From NCBI GenBank assembly GCA_033002965.1, contig JAURVB010012888.1:221820-285819 (forward strand): 64,000 bases of DNA, read 5' to 3'. Position numbers and translations under genes: made by a program. Below the pieces are notes generated by a model. It did not search any database, was not told the origin of the DNA, and saw only the letters and a list, made by a program, of their open reading frames with translations. The stretch comes from Piper betle (taxonomy: Eukaryota; Streptophyta; Magnoliopsida; Piperales; Piperaceae). Of this stretch, positions 1-11,251 are shown piece after piece (within the stretch, counting starts at the first letter, position 1; each line of letters starts with the position of its first letter).

Positions 1-1816
1 TAAAGATTGATCTTCAATTTGACTACCATCAGTTGACTATTAGAGATGAGGATGTATCAAAGACAACCTTTAGGACTCGGTACAGCCATTAGGAGTTCTT
101 AGTCATGCTTTTCGAGCTGAATTATGCACTGGCACTGTTCATGGATCTCATGAACTCGGTTTTTCAGCCGTACTAGGATTAGTTTGTTATTGTGTTTGTG
201 GATGATATACTAATCTATCGAGGTCTAGAGAGGAGCACAATATACACTTGAGGATTGCTTTGCAGACCCTACAGAGCACTACCTATATACAAATCTCTCC
301 AAGTGTGAGTTTGGGTTGTCTGAGGTGGTTTCTCTAGGGCATCGTCTATCGGCGACTAGAATGTCAGTGGATCTAGCTAAGGTCGAGGTAGTTTTGAGAG
401 GGAGCAACCTACCACATCCACGAAGATGCAAAGGTTTCTGGGTTTGTCTAGATATTACAAGAGGTTCATACAAGGTTTCTCTTCTTTACCAGATCCCTCA
501 CATGGTGGACTAGGAAGGAGGAGTGCTTTGTCTGGACAAACACATGTGAGTAGAGTTTTCAAACTCTGAAGGACTGACTCTCCACGGCTCCAGTGTTGAC
601 TCTACAAGATGGCCATGATGACTTCATCGTATATAGAGATGCATCTGGTATTGAACTTGGTTGCGTGTTGATGTAGTGCTACCCGACAGCTAAAAGTTCA
701 TGAGCAGCACTATCATTACATGACTTGGATCTTGTAGCAGTCATGTTTGCTTTGCATATTTGGAGGGACTATATGTATGGAGTGTCCTTCAAGTTTGTCA
801 CCAATCACAATAGCTTAAAGTACATCTTCACACATAAGGACTTAAATAATGGACAGAGAAGATGGCTAGAGTTCCTTACAGACTATGATATTGACATTGC
901 CAACCATCCGATTTAGGCAAATGTGGTCACGGATGCCTTGAGTAGGAGACTGATCATGTGTGGAGTAGACTATCAGCCATGGGCATTAGATACAAAGATG
1001 AGAGAGAGGGCGTAGCTAACTAACACCTTGTAGTTGTGTTGGTGAGGTTGACAATTAGTTTGACTATAGCAGATCGTATTAGGCAGGCCCAGACAATTGA
1101 TCACTTACTTAAGCAGTGTTTTACACGATGGATTTATTATAGGTTAGAGATGCAAATGGCTTGTACAAGGTGAGGGGATGACTATACATACCAGATGTAG
1201 TAGCACTTCCAAGACAACGTGAGGACATTCTTCATGAGGCTTATTATTCAAGGTTCACACTACATTCAAGCTTAGTGAAGGTATATCGCAATTTGTGTCG
1301 ATCTTACTGGTGGCCAGGGTTAAAAATAGACATCCTCGATATTGTGTCGTGATGTCTTGTCAATCAAGAGGTCAAGATCAAGCACCAACAAGCAAGAGGT
1401 TTCTTGCAGCCCTTGCCACCACTGACTAGAAGTGGGATTGCATTACATGTGATTTTGTCACACATCTACACCCTTCATGTCATCAGATAGGTGCAGTATG
1501 GGTTATAGTTGATAGGTCGACAAAATCGGCACACTTTATCTTGATTTACACAACCTATCCTGTATTGACTTTGGCCGGGTTATATAGAGACCAAATTGTT
1601 AGACACCACATAGTTACTTGAGAGATCATATCAGACAGGTATACTAGATTCACCTCTTTCGTTTGGAGATCTTTCTAGAGAGAACTTGATAGGGACGACA
1701 AGTTTAGTACAACTTATCGTCTACAGACTGACAACCAGTTTGAGAGGACAATTCAGATCTTGGAAGACTTGCTTCAATCATGTATGATGGAATTCAGTAG
1801 ATCTTGGGAGGAGCAC
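1..1816 (+). pseudogene. Ty3/gypsy retrotransposon pol remnant (RT, RNase H, integrase)
   Basis: Decayed polyprotein of a plant Ty3/gypsy element. Reverse transcriptase can be followed from position 1 to about 530, including the active-site motif FVDDILIY near 193-216. RNase H runs from about 580 to 960 and includes SLKYIFTHKDLN and, after a stop, ANVVTDALSRR. The integrase zinc-finger and core region follows, with RSYWWPG near 1,300, DRSTKSAHF near 1,512 and ending at SWEEH near 1,800. Stops and frameshifts interrupt every domain, so it cannot encode a working polyprotein. The match breaks at 1,816, where unrelated noncoding sequence starts with TGTAACGACCC. The C-terminal tail reappears at about 3,050. 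Confidence 0.9.
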
Positions 1817-3049
1817 TGTAACGACCCACCCATTCCGAGCCATGAGCAAAGTGTTACTATATGAAACTAAGTGTCTCATAAATTAATTTTCTATTAATTT
1901 TCAAGATTTTAAATAAACCCATGACATAAAATTAATATAAAAAAGCTCGGAATAACAATCTAAAAATATAATAACAAATAAAAAAATTCAAAAGTCTAAT
2001 AATAGAGTCATCGAGCTGTCCTAACTCTGCCCATCCTTCCATGCTCACACCTGCGGAGGCAATTCTGCGTTAGTGATAAAAAAACAAAGTCGTATAATTA
2101 CAAGAAACAAGTTAATATATTCCACAACATCATTAATTAAACCTTTTAGTGATTATGAGCATATGCCGAGCTCTTGCTATGCTGGGAGGGATGGCCACCC
2201 CATCCAGTTATAATTCCATGTAGGCACATACACGATATGTGGCCCATGGCATGTAGTTACCGATATTTGCCATTGACTCACCCTCTCAGTATCACAAGTA
2301 CATAATGAGCCATCTTATGCCACTGTGCCTTGTCACCCCTTTCGGCATGGGGGTAAGTATTTAATCTTTCAAGAATTTTAAGGGTGCAACCCTGTGTCAG
2401 ACTAAATCAATTCTTTGACCCCAGTTGTGCCCAGCTCATGGTAGTCGGTCAGGCCGACCAAGGCTGCCAAATAGGAATATATAACATTTCGAGTAATTAT
2501 ACGGACCTAGAATTTTGATGAGGCACCCGCAACTACAACATGCAATCCTAATATGAATAAAACTTCTCTAAAGCCTTCCCTTTGTGAACCAAATGTGCTC
2601 ACAAACTATCAAGATAATGTTTTATTTAACAACAACAAAATTCTCCTTTATATAGAAGAATATGTATGGAATTAAAGAAGTCACTACATTAAACTTTTAT
2701 AGAAAAGAACGTAATCATACATAATTATATTAAATGCCAACTATTTGTGTGATAATGCAAAGTCAAAAAATTGACTATTGAATTAATGTGAATGGGTGTC
2801 AAATTGCACTCACAACTCTCAATCCCAAAAATTTAATAAATAAAACTTATTTAAAACCATCCATAAATATCATCATACCAATACGGTAAAGGCTATAATT
2901 AATAATTTGTGATATTGATTCCCAAGAAATAATTTAATTAAATAGGCTATGTTAGACGTGATATTGATCCATAAATATCATCCTGATAGGCTATGTTAGA
3001 AATAATTTATGATATTGATCCATAAATATCTTCATACCAATACTTGGCG
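1817..3049. mobile_element. noncoding LTR-like insertion inside the gypsy pol remnant
   Basis: AT-rich noncoding sequence separates the integrase core from the pol tail. It begins with TGTAACGACCC, a typical start for plant gypsy-type LTRs, exactly where integrase similarity stops. A short repeated phrase (gatattgatccataaatat and variants) occurs several times between about 2,860 and 3,040. No ORF of interest is present. It is best read as an LTR or other element inserted into the older gypsy copy, with loss of the intervening integrase sequence. The right boundary is approximate. Confidence 0.5.
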
Positions 3050-3240
3050 TTATACGTGACCTATCTGACGAGTAAAAGGCTATGTAGATTCTCGACCGAT
3101 AAGTGAAGACTCTCCGTAGGAATGAAGTGCCTTTCGTGGAGGTGCTTTAGTCGTGGAAGGGACTCGAGGAGGCCATGTGAGAATGTAATGATCAGATGTA
3201 GCAGCCCTTTCCAAGGCTCTTCTCTTTGGAGGATGGCGAT
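3050..3240 (+). pseudogene. gypsy pol C-terminal tail remnant
   Basis: The reading frame resembles the C-terminal tail of plant gypsy polyproteins: ILDR, then VKTLRRNEVPFVEVLW, then a degraded stretch resembling the usual EEATWE segment and its acidic end. It has in-frame stops. It is the probable continuation of the pol remnant that ends at 1,816, displaced by the noncoding insertion between them. Confidence 0.65.
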
Positions 3241-4759
3241 TTAAGGTATTAGGGCACATCCTAGTTCTTGCTAAGTCTCAGATTTGGGCATTTCGGATTT
3301 TAATGATGAAATGGGCATGTAATCATGTGGATTGTATGATAAATTGCTTTATGATAAGGTTTGGTCGAACTAGATCAAGTTTCTTATAAGTTCAATTGTG
3401 ATTTGTTAAATTTGGAATGTGGTCACATTTTGGATTGTATGTGGACATATGAACATGTTGTGAACATGAAGTTTATTGAGGTCAAGATGTCTTGGAAATG
3501 GGTATGTGTTGAAGACTTGAAGACCAATTAATCAAGTGGAGCCTAAAGCTTTGAAGACTCATTTGAATTTGATTTCAAACATGAAAGGGAATTTAGTGTA
3601 GGATTTTAGAGGAGCCTAGTCTACATTAATGCTCAAGTGGTTGGAAGCTATGGAAAAAATATAGAACATTTGGTTATAATTATGAGGCTCGGTCTATGAA
3701 AAAAGTTGGAGATTCAATAGTATAATCTCAGGGAAAAAAGGAAGAAAGTTTGAGAATTGGGATTCCAAATTGGGTTTGCTTTGATAAAACTACATTTGCT
3801 AAGTTCTCAACTTTCAAATTCAAGATAGTATGCTAAATTGGTTATTGTATTTAAATCTCTTGAGTTATTTTTATGTAAAAGATCTTGAACATGTTGTTAT
3901 AAACAAGATCAAATATGGTCTTGTAGTATATGCTTGCACTATTGGCCTGAGTAGTAGGGTTCGGTGGTGTTATAATTGTAAGTGTCAACTTTCAGCTTGT
4001 AAAGTCAAGCTAGGCACCTGGGGGTGGTGAAAGACAAGGGTGTGGCTTGTGAAGCCGACTAGGGGTTGAGTGTGGTGAAAGACAAATGACTTGTGAACCA
4101 CTTGGGTTTTGCTTGGTGAAGGACAAGTGGTTATACACTTAGGTTGTAATGCTCATTCCATTTGGCCACAGTGAAGCATAGAGGCCCTACCCAACCATAG
4201 AACACAGTGGTGTAGAAGAGAGGATATATCAATTGGGAAGCTCTTAAAAAATCTTTGTACTTGTATATCTTACCTTACTCTTGATCTATTTCGAATTAAC
4301 ATATTTGTCTCACATCTTATGCATGATTTAAAAAGTTCACCATTACATAAGATAAGCTATAAATTTGTTAATAGATCGTTTGTTGATTTGCTAGAGTTAT
4401 ATTCATTCTAGATGGTTATCACTCAAAATACAATTCACTTCATATTTCACAATCAGTTTTAATTAAGATTGGATTGAGCTCTTTAAATCAATTTAGCGTT
4501 TTAGTGTTAGAGTTCTATTCTCCATCTAGATCTTTCAGTTCTCTTCAGTTGTGTGCTATTCTATGGCTGTTTGGTTGTTGTAGTATATTCTATGGCTGCT
4601 TGGTTGTCGTAGTGGCGTGTGGTTGCCTGTGTGAGTATTTTCTTAAGTGGTGGAGGTTTTAAAACCCAAGCCATTTGTCTGTGAGTTTTCAAGTCGATTC
4701 AGTCTTTACCCTGATTGGGTTAGTAGGGTTAGACCCTTCTTACCATAGTTCGAGTATGG
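3241..4759. repeat. noncoding repeat-derived sequence
   Basis: There is no supported gene here. The segment follows a pol tail, so part of it may be a decayed 3' LTR. At 4,020-4,140 the phrase 'ggtgaaagacaa' or 'ggtgaaggacaa' recurs three times at intervals of about 50 bp. No terminal motifs or target-site duplications could be defined. Confidence 0.35.
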
Positions 4760-5397
4760 TATTGTATGTGTTTGCCTAGCCCTAGCCTCCTTCAATTTTT
4801 GGTACCCAAATTGGATGCTATGCATCTGATCTTTTCTTTTTTAGTTCAGTTGAGTCAAATCTAGTTAGATGTAAGGACTGAGTCCCTCGCTAGTCTAGTC
4901 TGCTTGTCATGTGTTTGGAACCCTTTTTGGTCGATCCTAAGAACTATGGGTAGGTCATCCCAACTACCTTATGGGTGTGAACTCTTAGTGTGCGCCACTT
5001 GTGCTCAGCAAACATCTTTGTATGTTTTAGGATTTAAGTCTGGGCACAAAGGCCCTGGCATAAGACCCTTGCACCCAAATTTAAATCTTTCCCTCTATTT
5101 TCGATGGAAGCAAAGGCACTCGGCCAGCACCCTAGTGCCCAAGTGCATGACCCAGCTTTGAGTGTGGTTCAGTTCACGCAACTCTGGCCTACGTGCCTAA
5201 CCAATCGACTGACATTGGTCCGGCTTGGTAGTGGATAGCACAAAGGCACCCTTCTAGTACCCTTGTGCCGACCCAATTTTATGCTTATAAATAGTTCCCC
5301 ATTTCCAAGCTTTCTACCCTTTGGATTTATTCCTTCTGACCTTCCCTCTCCTGCTTGCCTTGCCACTTCCTTCCTATCTCTTCCCAACCTCTCCTAG
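4760..5397 (+). repeat. LTR-type repeat family A, copy 1 (truncated)
   Basis: This stretch shares an ordered set of phrases with 39,270-40,640 (plus strand) and 12,330-13,060 (minus strand). They are a 'gtgtttggaacccttttggt' block, a run of 'caaaggcac...agcaccctngtgc' phrases, and a pyrimidine-rich tail with 'cttctcctccc'-like sequence. Similarity stops at 5,397, where the LTR of another retrotransposon begins, so this copy was probably split by that insertion. Confidence 0.6.
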
Positions 5398-7459
5398 TGT
5401 GAGACCCGAGACTGGGCTGGGAATTTATTTAAATGGATTTTATAATTTAATGTATGTAGTTCAACCAGAATGTTGTTTACCAGGTTGAGTTCAAAGTTTT
5501 CGGTTTGGGTTTTGGCATTCTTTCAATTAAATTTAAGTTAAATAAATTTTCTTATAGAAAATGATCAAAATTATCCTTTTAGTGAGGGGTAAAAAGGTCT
5601 ATAGGGGAAAATAAAGGAAGGTGGCCCTCTCTCTCCCTCTTTCATCATTCTCTCCCTCTCACAATCTTTTAGGTGTTTGTGTGGTGGCTCTTTCTCTCCT
5701 CCTCTCTTCCTTGTTGACGGAATTATTCTATTTTTTGTTCATCATACACATAGATTTTTATTGATTAAGATATTATACATGCATGAATTATAACTATTGT
5801 CGATGAGCTTTAATTTGTGGAGATTATGGAGTAAGGTTTTTCATAGATCAATGATTAGATTTGATGGAGAACGATTTTTTGGCAAAGAATTTGAAAGATT
5901 TGAGTTTTTGTGCATGAATTGTGATTTAATTTATAGAAAATTCCATTTAAATTTAGGAATTTACACGATGTAAAGGTGCACTTATTGAAGATATAATCAT
6001 TAAATAATTTTAACAATGATAATTAGTTGATTTATTTGAGTCAGATCAATTATGGTGCATGATTTATAGATTTTTAGCTGTAAATTCCTTGAAATGTATG
6101 TTTTAATTGTAAATTTGTAAAATATAGTTAATTTGATGAAATCTATCGTGCGTATGTCCAAAATCATCACATGAGTTTGTTGGGTTGAAAAAGAATTGAC
6201 TTTGGTTGACAGAACAGATGAAAAATTATAAAATTCATGAAAAATTTGGAAGTGTAAAAACTTCCAGAGAATGCGAACGCCAGGAAATAGTGCACCTGAA
6301 CATTCAACCAATTTTGTAAAGCGTTTGAACGTCATGAAACAAAAAACGGTCATCCATTTTTTTAGAGTGCTTGAATGCTGAGAAATAGAGCGCCCGAGTA
6401 ATTTTCAATATTTATTAAGTAAGGTATTAAATAACTATTTAATGATGTTTAATGTTTTCATTATGATTGTTTGATATTGTTAATGGGATGAAATGTGACA
6501 TATATCCTTTTAGTACATGAGCTCAAGATGGAGATTGTACTTATTTTAAAAGCTTTTACAATGTATGCAAGCATGCAAATCATTATTTTCTTGTCGATAC
6601 GCGATCATGCGTGTGATGTGTATAAGTTGGTGTCATTTAGGTGTCGTCTGAGAGTTAGTCTAGTTAGAAGATAATAACTTAGTATTGAGGTACGTATAAC
6701 ATTTATGATGTTAAATGAACACTAGTTATTGTTGATGAGTCAGGTAAAGAATGTAGTCATAGCACTGGCATTAGAGGTGGGGCGTTGGGCTTCATCTACC
6801 TGATTAAAATATACGACTATGATGCAAGGGTATAAAGCTCACTACAAAATATAAAAGTTCTAAGGTCAAAGGGACAAGGAGTAGCCCAGTACACAGTCTA
6901 AGATCAGAGTCTAGGGACATAGGTCTATTTTCTCCTTTGAGAAAGGGCAGTGTTTATGACCATAGATAGTGAAACATTCTCTAGCCACTCTACTAGATCA
7001 AGGGTTAGATGTAAACCCATATATTTTATTGTGTTATTTAAATTATTTATTTTGGTTACATGAATTTAGTGGTTTTATCAATAATGCAATATTGCCTCCA
7101 CATGTTTGAACTAGCTTGGGACGAGAGCCTTGGCAAGGAAAAAGGGTACTCCAGTGGATGGGCTATCTATTATTTTATTAGTGAATTTTTTCCTTGTTAT
7201 TTGATCTTATATATATATATATATAACATGGGATATTAGATTGCATGGAAGTGGATCATTGTTAGGTTTATGGGATTTGGACATTATTATTTGACCTACT
7301 AATTAGTTGTTGCCTTATAAATGATTATTGCTTCCAATGTGCATGTTATACAACTTATTTAATTATTATGAGTAATCCGAACTTGATCTTTTGTTAGAGT
7401 TTGGATTGCATGCTAGATAACCCCCGGTTTGTATTGGGTTTTCTGGGCAAGGTGTTATA
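5398..7459 (+). mobile_element. 5' LTR of a Ty3/gypsy-type retrotransposon
   Basis: The segment begins TGTGAGACCCGAGACTGGG and ends ...GGTGTTATA, two bases before a methionine-initiator primer-binding site. These ends and the following leader are typical of long-LTR plant gypsy elements. The LTR is about 2.06 kb and noncoding, with a short (TA)n run at about 7,210-7,225. It appears to sit inside family A copy 1. No matching 3' LTR was identified, so the insertion is incomplete or rearranged. Confidence 0.65.
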
Positions 7460-7461
7460 GT

Positions 7462-7474
7462 TGGTATCAGAGCC
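7462..7474 (+). other. retrotransposon primer-binding site (initiator tRNA-Met)
   Basis: TGGTATCAGAGCC is the classic complement of the 3' end of plant initiator tRNA-Met. It lies immediately downstream of the LTR end and primes minus-strand DNA synthesis in LTR elements. Confidence 0.85.
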
Positions 7475-7602
7475 TGGTTCCATGGAACTATGCAATATAT
7501 GACCCTTACCTTCTTAAAAGTCCAAGAGTTCACTGTTGCCAGGGTTTAGAATTTCGTTGTTTTACATTTGTTTTCTATTGTAGTACTAACTTGACGTTAT
7601 AG

Positions 7603-8490
7603 ATGGCACCAAATACTAGATCTTAGGATTAGTAGAATCAGGCAAACCTTGAGCCAAATAACAAGAATTTGTTTACTCATTTATTAGCTACTATCCAAAG
7701 TTTGGTTCAGTCGAGTGTGGCCACTCAGAATTGTTGGGTTTATCCCACATTAGTCGTAGAGGGTGTTGGTAACTTTTATATAGGCTAATGGGAAAGATTT
7801 ATTCCTTGAGCTTGCTTTTGGATTAAGAAAGGCCCGTGACACCTCTTGCAAGTCCCTTTTATAGGCCCAAAGGGCCTAACAGTGGTATGAGAGCCTAGGT
7901 TTACCTACACCGATTGTGGAAGTTTCCTTCATGGGTTCTACCTGATGATTTAAGGGGAGTTTGCTAGTGATGATAAGTGAGTTCCGTTTGATGAAGGGGA
8001 GATTTCTAGAGGATGATAGTTTCAGGGTCGCCCGATGTGTGAAGGGGAGTTGTTGGGTTTATCCCACATTGGTCGTAGAGGGTGTTAGTGATTTGTATAC
8101 ATCATAATGGGTAAACCTTATTCCTTAAGCTAGCTTTTGGATTAAGAGATGCTCGTGCCACCTATTGCAACTCCCTTTTGGGGGCCCAAAGGGCCTAACA
8201 AGAATGTAGTTTTAGAAGCGATATAGAGGCTTTGCACCAATTGTTGGAGGGTGTAAGGCTTCTAAATTGGTTGATGGGTTAGGCTCAATTCCACTTGAAG
8301 TACAGGATGGGAACCAAGGCGCAAATAATGATGTACCTCCATAGACGGCTCCACAAGATCTTCCATCGACAAGGCAACAATCGAGAGTGGTGGCAGCTAT
8401 GACAAGTATACTATGGAAAAATTTCCAAATAAGTTTCGTGAACCTTAATTGCTCCTCGTCATGTTCCAAGACTTTGAGGCTTACACACCG
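7603..8490 (+). pseudogene. gypsy gag remnant, interrupted by a TRIM
   Basis: The frame opens at 7,603 with MAPNTRS followed by a stop, which is how many plant gypsy gag proteins begin. A degraded coding-like stretch continues to 7,731, is interrupted by the miniature element at 7,732-8,200, and resumes at 8,206 (NVVLEAI). It is traceable to about 8,490. Several stops are present, and no protease or RT follows. Confidence 0.5.
7732..8200 (+). mobile_element. complete TRIM-like miniature LTR retrotransposon
   Basis: Two direct terminal repeats of 150 bp (7,732-7,881 and 8,051-8,200) both begin TGTTGGGTTTATCCCACATT and both end GGGCCTAACA. A PBS-like TGGTATGAGAGCC (7,883-7,895, one mismatch to the tRNA-Met complement) follows the left repeat. 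A polypurine tract (gaaggggag, 8,041-8,049) precedes the right one. The 5-bp target-site duplication AGAAT flanks the element (7,727-7,731 and 8,201-8,205). The internal part is only 169 bp and noncoding. All structural hallmarks of a terminal-repeat retrotransposon in miniature are present. It would depend on another element's enzymes. Confidence 0.93.
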
Positions 8491-9469
8491 TACAGATGAT
8501 TGTTAGAATGCCCTAAAGTTAACACCCTGCACGGTGATAATGATATTAAAGTAATAATTCATAGACTACATGTAACATATCACACACTTCCACATAGGCT
8601 TCAGGGTACCTGCCCATAATATATACATCACATCATCTTGAAATCCCAATATGTAAGTCCCACAATCCTAAAATGCATAAGTCATACAACCCAAAACATG
8701 GCTTCGGTACAACACTCAACATAGTACATACACATGGTACCATCTCCTGCCATAAGCCTCTCGATCCCACAACTTTGCTACTCATAAACATGGATACACA
8801 CCCACATACATATAGAAAAACTATTAGAAATCAAACAAGTTTGAATACTAGTCAGAAAATGACTTCTGATAACACAATTCTGTCAGACAAGTATCTTAAT
8901 ATTCACGAGAATTCATAAAATTTCCATAATATCTTTCAAGGTAGTAAGCTTAGGCTGACATGACCGAATATCATAAAACATATTGGATCAAATTAACGGC
9001 TTCATACTTACAAGATACATACTTACACTTACACCCTTTTATCCTCCATATATCACCAGTCACAGAACTCACTGGCTCAGAACAATGATAGTGCCACAAT
9101 TTTTAGAAACACGCTTCATTCACAGTGCCTTATTTACATAGCACTACTTTAGGGTGTTAAAGGAGTACTAGTGCAATTCATACATACCTGTATTGCTCAC
9201 TCTCATATTCATGAAAACTGTAAAACTCGTATACTTATAGAACAAGCTTAGGAAGAGGCATATATCATAGGCTTTTTGGATCTTCCAGTTCGAAAACCAT
9301 TAAAAGATCTCATCCTTAAAGTTTTATTAAAATATGGAAAAATTTGATTAAATAGCCAACATCGGAGGGGTCCAAAAAATGCCACTGACACCTTCGTATG
9401 TCTAAAACTCAATGAAAACCTCACTAATAGAGCCAAGCAAAGATGAAGCAAAAGAGTCCTACAAGCTTA
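8491..9469. repeat. noncoding repeat-derived sequence
   Basis: This A/C-rich noncoding sequence contains no supportable gene. Its composition resembles the minus-strand side of plant LTRs, but no ends were found. Confidence 0.35.
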
Positions 9470-10790
9470 AATGAGTTGAGCTCCTCGTCCTAACTTAGCG
9501 AGCTCACTCCGCGTATCCTATCAAGACGATGAAACCCAAATCACAATCAGATAGTATCAACACACAAAACAAGGCAATATTTCCACACATGCATGACTCA
9601 TAAATCTTACCTAGCTTAATTATCTTGTTTGGTGAAGTGTTAAACCTCATTAGGTAACTTTAATTAAGGTTTGGTATTGCAAGTACCCATGATGAAAAGT
9701 CTTATACTTAAGGTTTTGTCGAATGGACTTAACCGGAGCTTTTTCGGATGGGTAACACAACAAACAAGGTTGGGCTAAGGTGCTGGGAACATTGTTCTTC
9801 AGCTACACACTAATTTTCCAAAGCCTCGTTCATAAGCTTGGAGACTCCAAATGGTTCTGGGTAAAATGGTATAGTTAGCCAACATCGTGATATTTAGCCC
9901 AGTAAAATATCTGATCCACAGCCCATGTCATTGGGCTTGAGTGGGCTCATGAAAGGTATGCATTGGCCAAAGATTTCTAGAGCTGGCTTGACCTAAGGGG
10001 AATAGGAAATTCCCACCGAATTATTTATCAAAGAAATGTATGCCAAATTTTTCACAGAAGCTAATGGGAGACATCTTAACATTTGGGAAAAATTCTATCA
10101 AATTTACAAGCCATACACTAGGCTCAATTAATTTTGCAACCAGAGCTAGGGAATCAAGGTTACACCCCTCATTCCTCTATACACTGCCAAAGTTTCTTTC
10201 CACCCCCTTGGTGAAAAAGCATAATATGCCCTGAGGAATTCCAACCAACAAGAATTCCTACTAGCAGACATCCTCTACTCCAAGTAAATAGTTCATAAGT
10301 AATGGTTGGAATAAGATAGGATAGATTGTCAAATCAAATATAGTATATAAGAGAAAGAGTGGCTTGTGCATCTCTTCATTTATATTGGGTACGATTATTG
10401 CTTCATGTTGGGCATACAATATCGTTGTCTAGCAACTCGCATATACAACAAGGGCTTCCAAGAATTACGAAAACATACCATTCTAAATGTTTGATATGTT
10501 GAGTGCACCACTTGATAAGTAACATCTCAAAGATGAAACCATTATCCAAGCAAGTATTTGGTCTATTTACTTTTCGTCAAGATCTTTCACCTTGAATTCA
10601 TGGTATTCAATTTGGGCTAGCTTCGTCCTTCTTGGACTTCCTATGACTATCAATATCTACCTATCCCCGAGCGTTATTTGCTAGTGATGGTGATCTTTTC
10701 CTTAAGTCATCCGATAAGCACAAGTAAGCGTAACAAATCACATAGAGAAGGCTCTACCTGCCAGCGTGCGTATAGATATGGCAATCGAAG

Positions 10791-10877
10791 GGATGGATGT
10801 CTGAGTGGTTGAAAGAGTCGGTCTTGAAAACTGAAGTACTGATAGAAATACCGAGGGTTAAAATCCCTCTCCATCCA
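10791..10877 (+). tRNA. trnS-UGA: degenerate mitochondrial-type tRNA-Ser (UGA)
   Basis: The 87-bp sequence folds with a perfect 7-bp acceptor stem (GGATGGA with TCCATCC). It has a D-arm TCTGAGTGGTTGAAAGA, anticodon loop CTTGAAA with anticodon TGA, a long variable arm and a 5-bp T-stem (GAGGG with CCCTC). The T-loop reads TTAAAAT instead of TTCGAAT, so the invariant TpsiC is lost. This matches plant mitochondrial trnS-UGA and not a nuclear or plastid gene. It is probably non-functional in the nucleus. Confidence 0.85.
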
Positions 10878-11179
10878 CGAGGTCATAACTTCTCCCTCAT
10901 GTTTCCTAATAGTTATATCCTTTCAATCAAGCGAAAACTTCTAAGGAAGGCTTTCATTCTCGGCTTAAAAGAGTGTCAGGCATGGCCTGTAACTTGCAAA
11001 TGAGAATCCTATCCCCACTGAAGAACTTGAGATGTTGGGGGAACCGAAAGTTGTGCCCTAACTTCTCAAATAGAGTCTTTTCTTTTTCCAATATGTAGCT
11101 CCACGATCTAGAGGACATTGCGTATAGAAATAAAATGAACCACTTATATTCTCGAAGTTGAGGTATATGAAGAATGGTG

Positions 11180-11251
11180 GTCCCTTTTGTCCAGTGGTTA
11201 GGACATCATCGTTTCATGTCGAACACACGGGTTCGATCCCCGTAAGGGATA
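11180..11251 (+). tRNA. trnE-UUC: mitochondrial-type tRNA-Glu (UUC), nuclear copy
   Basis: This 72-bp gene has acceptor halves GTCCCTT and AAGGGAT, a D-arm with TCCAGTGGTTAGGA, anticodon TTC within GTTTCAT, T-arm ACGGGTTCGATCCCCGT and discriminator A. It closely resembles plant mitochondrial trnE-UUC, with a few changes in the anticodon arm. It has no encoded CCA. It lies downstream of trnS in the same inserted block and is probably a relic. Confidence 0.85.

Noticed and set aside
10797..11003. 68-codon frame beginning MSEWLKESVLKTEV
   Set aside because: It is a read-through of the mitochondrial-type tRNA-Ser and following noncoding sequence.
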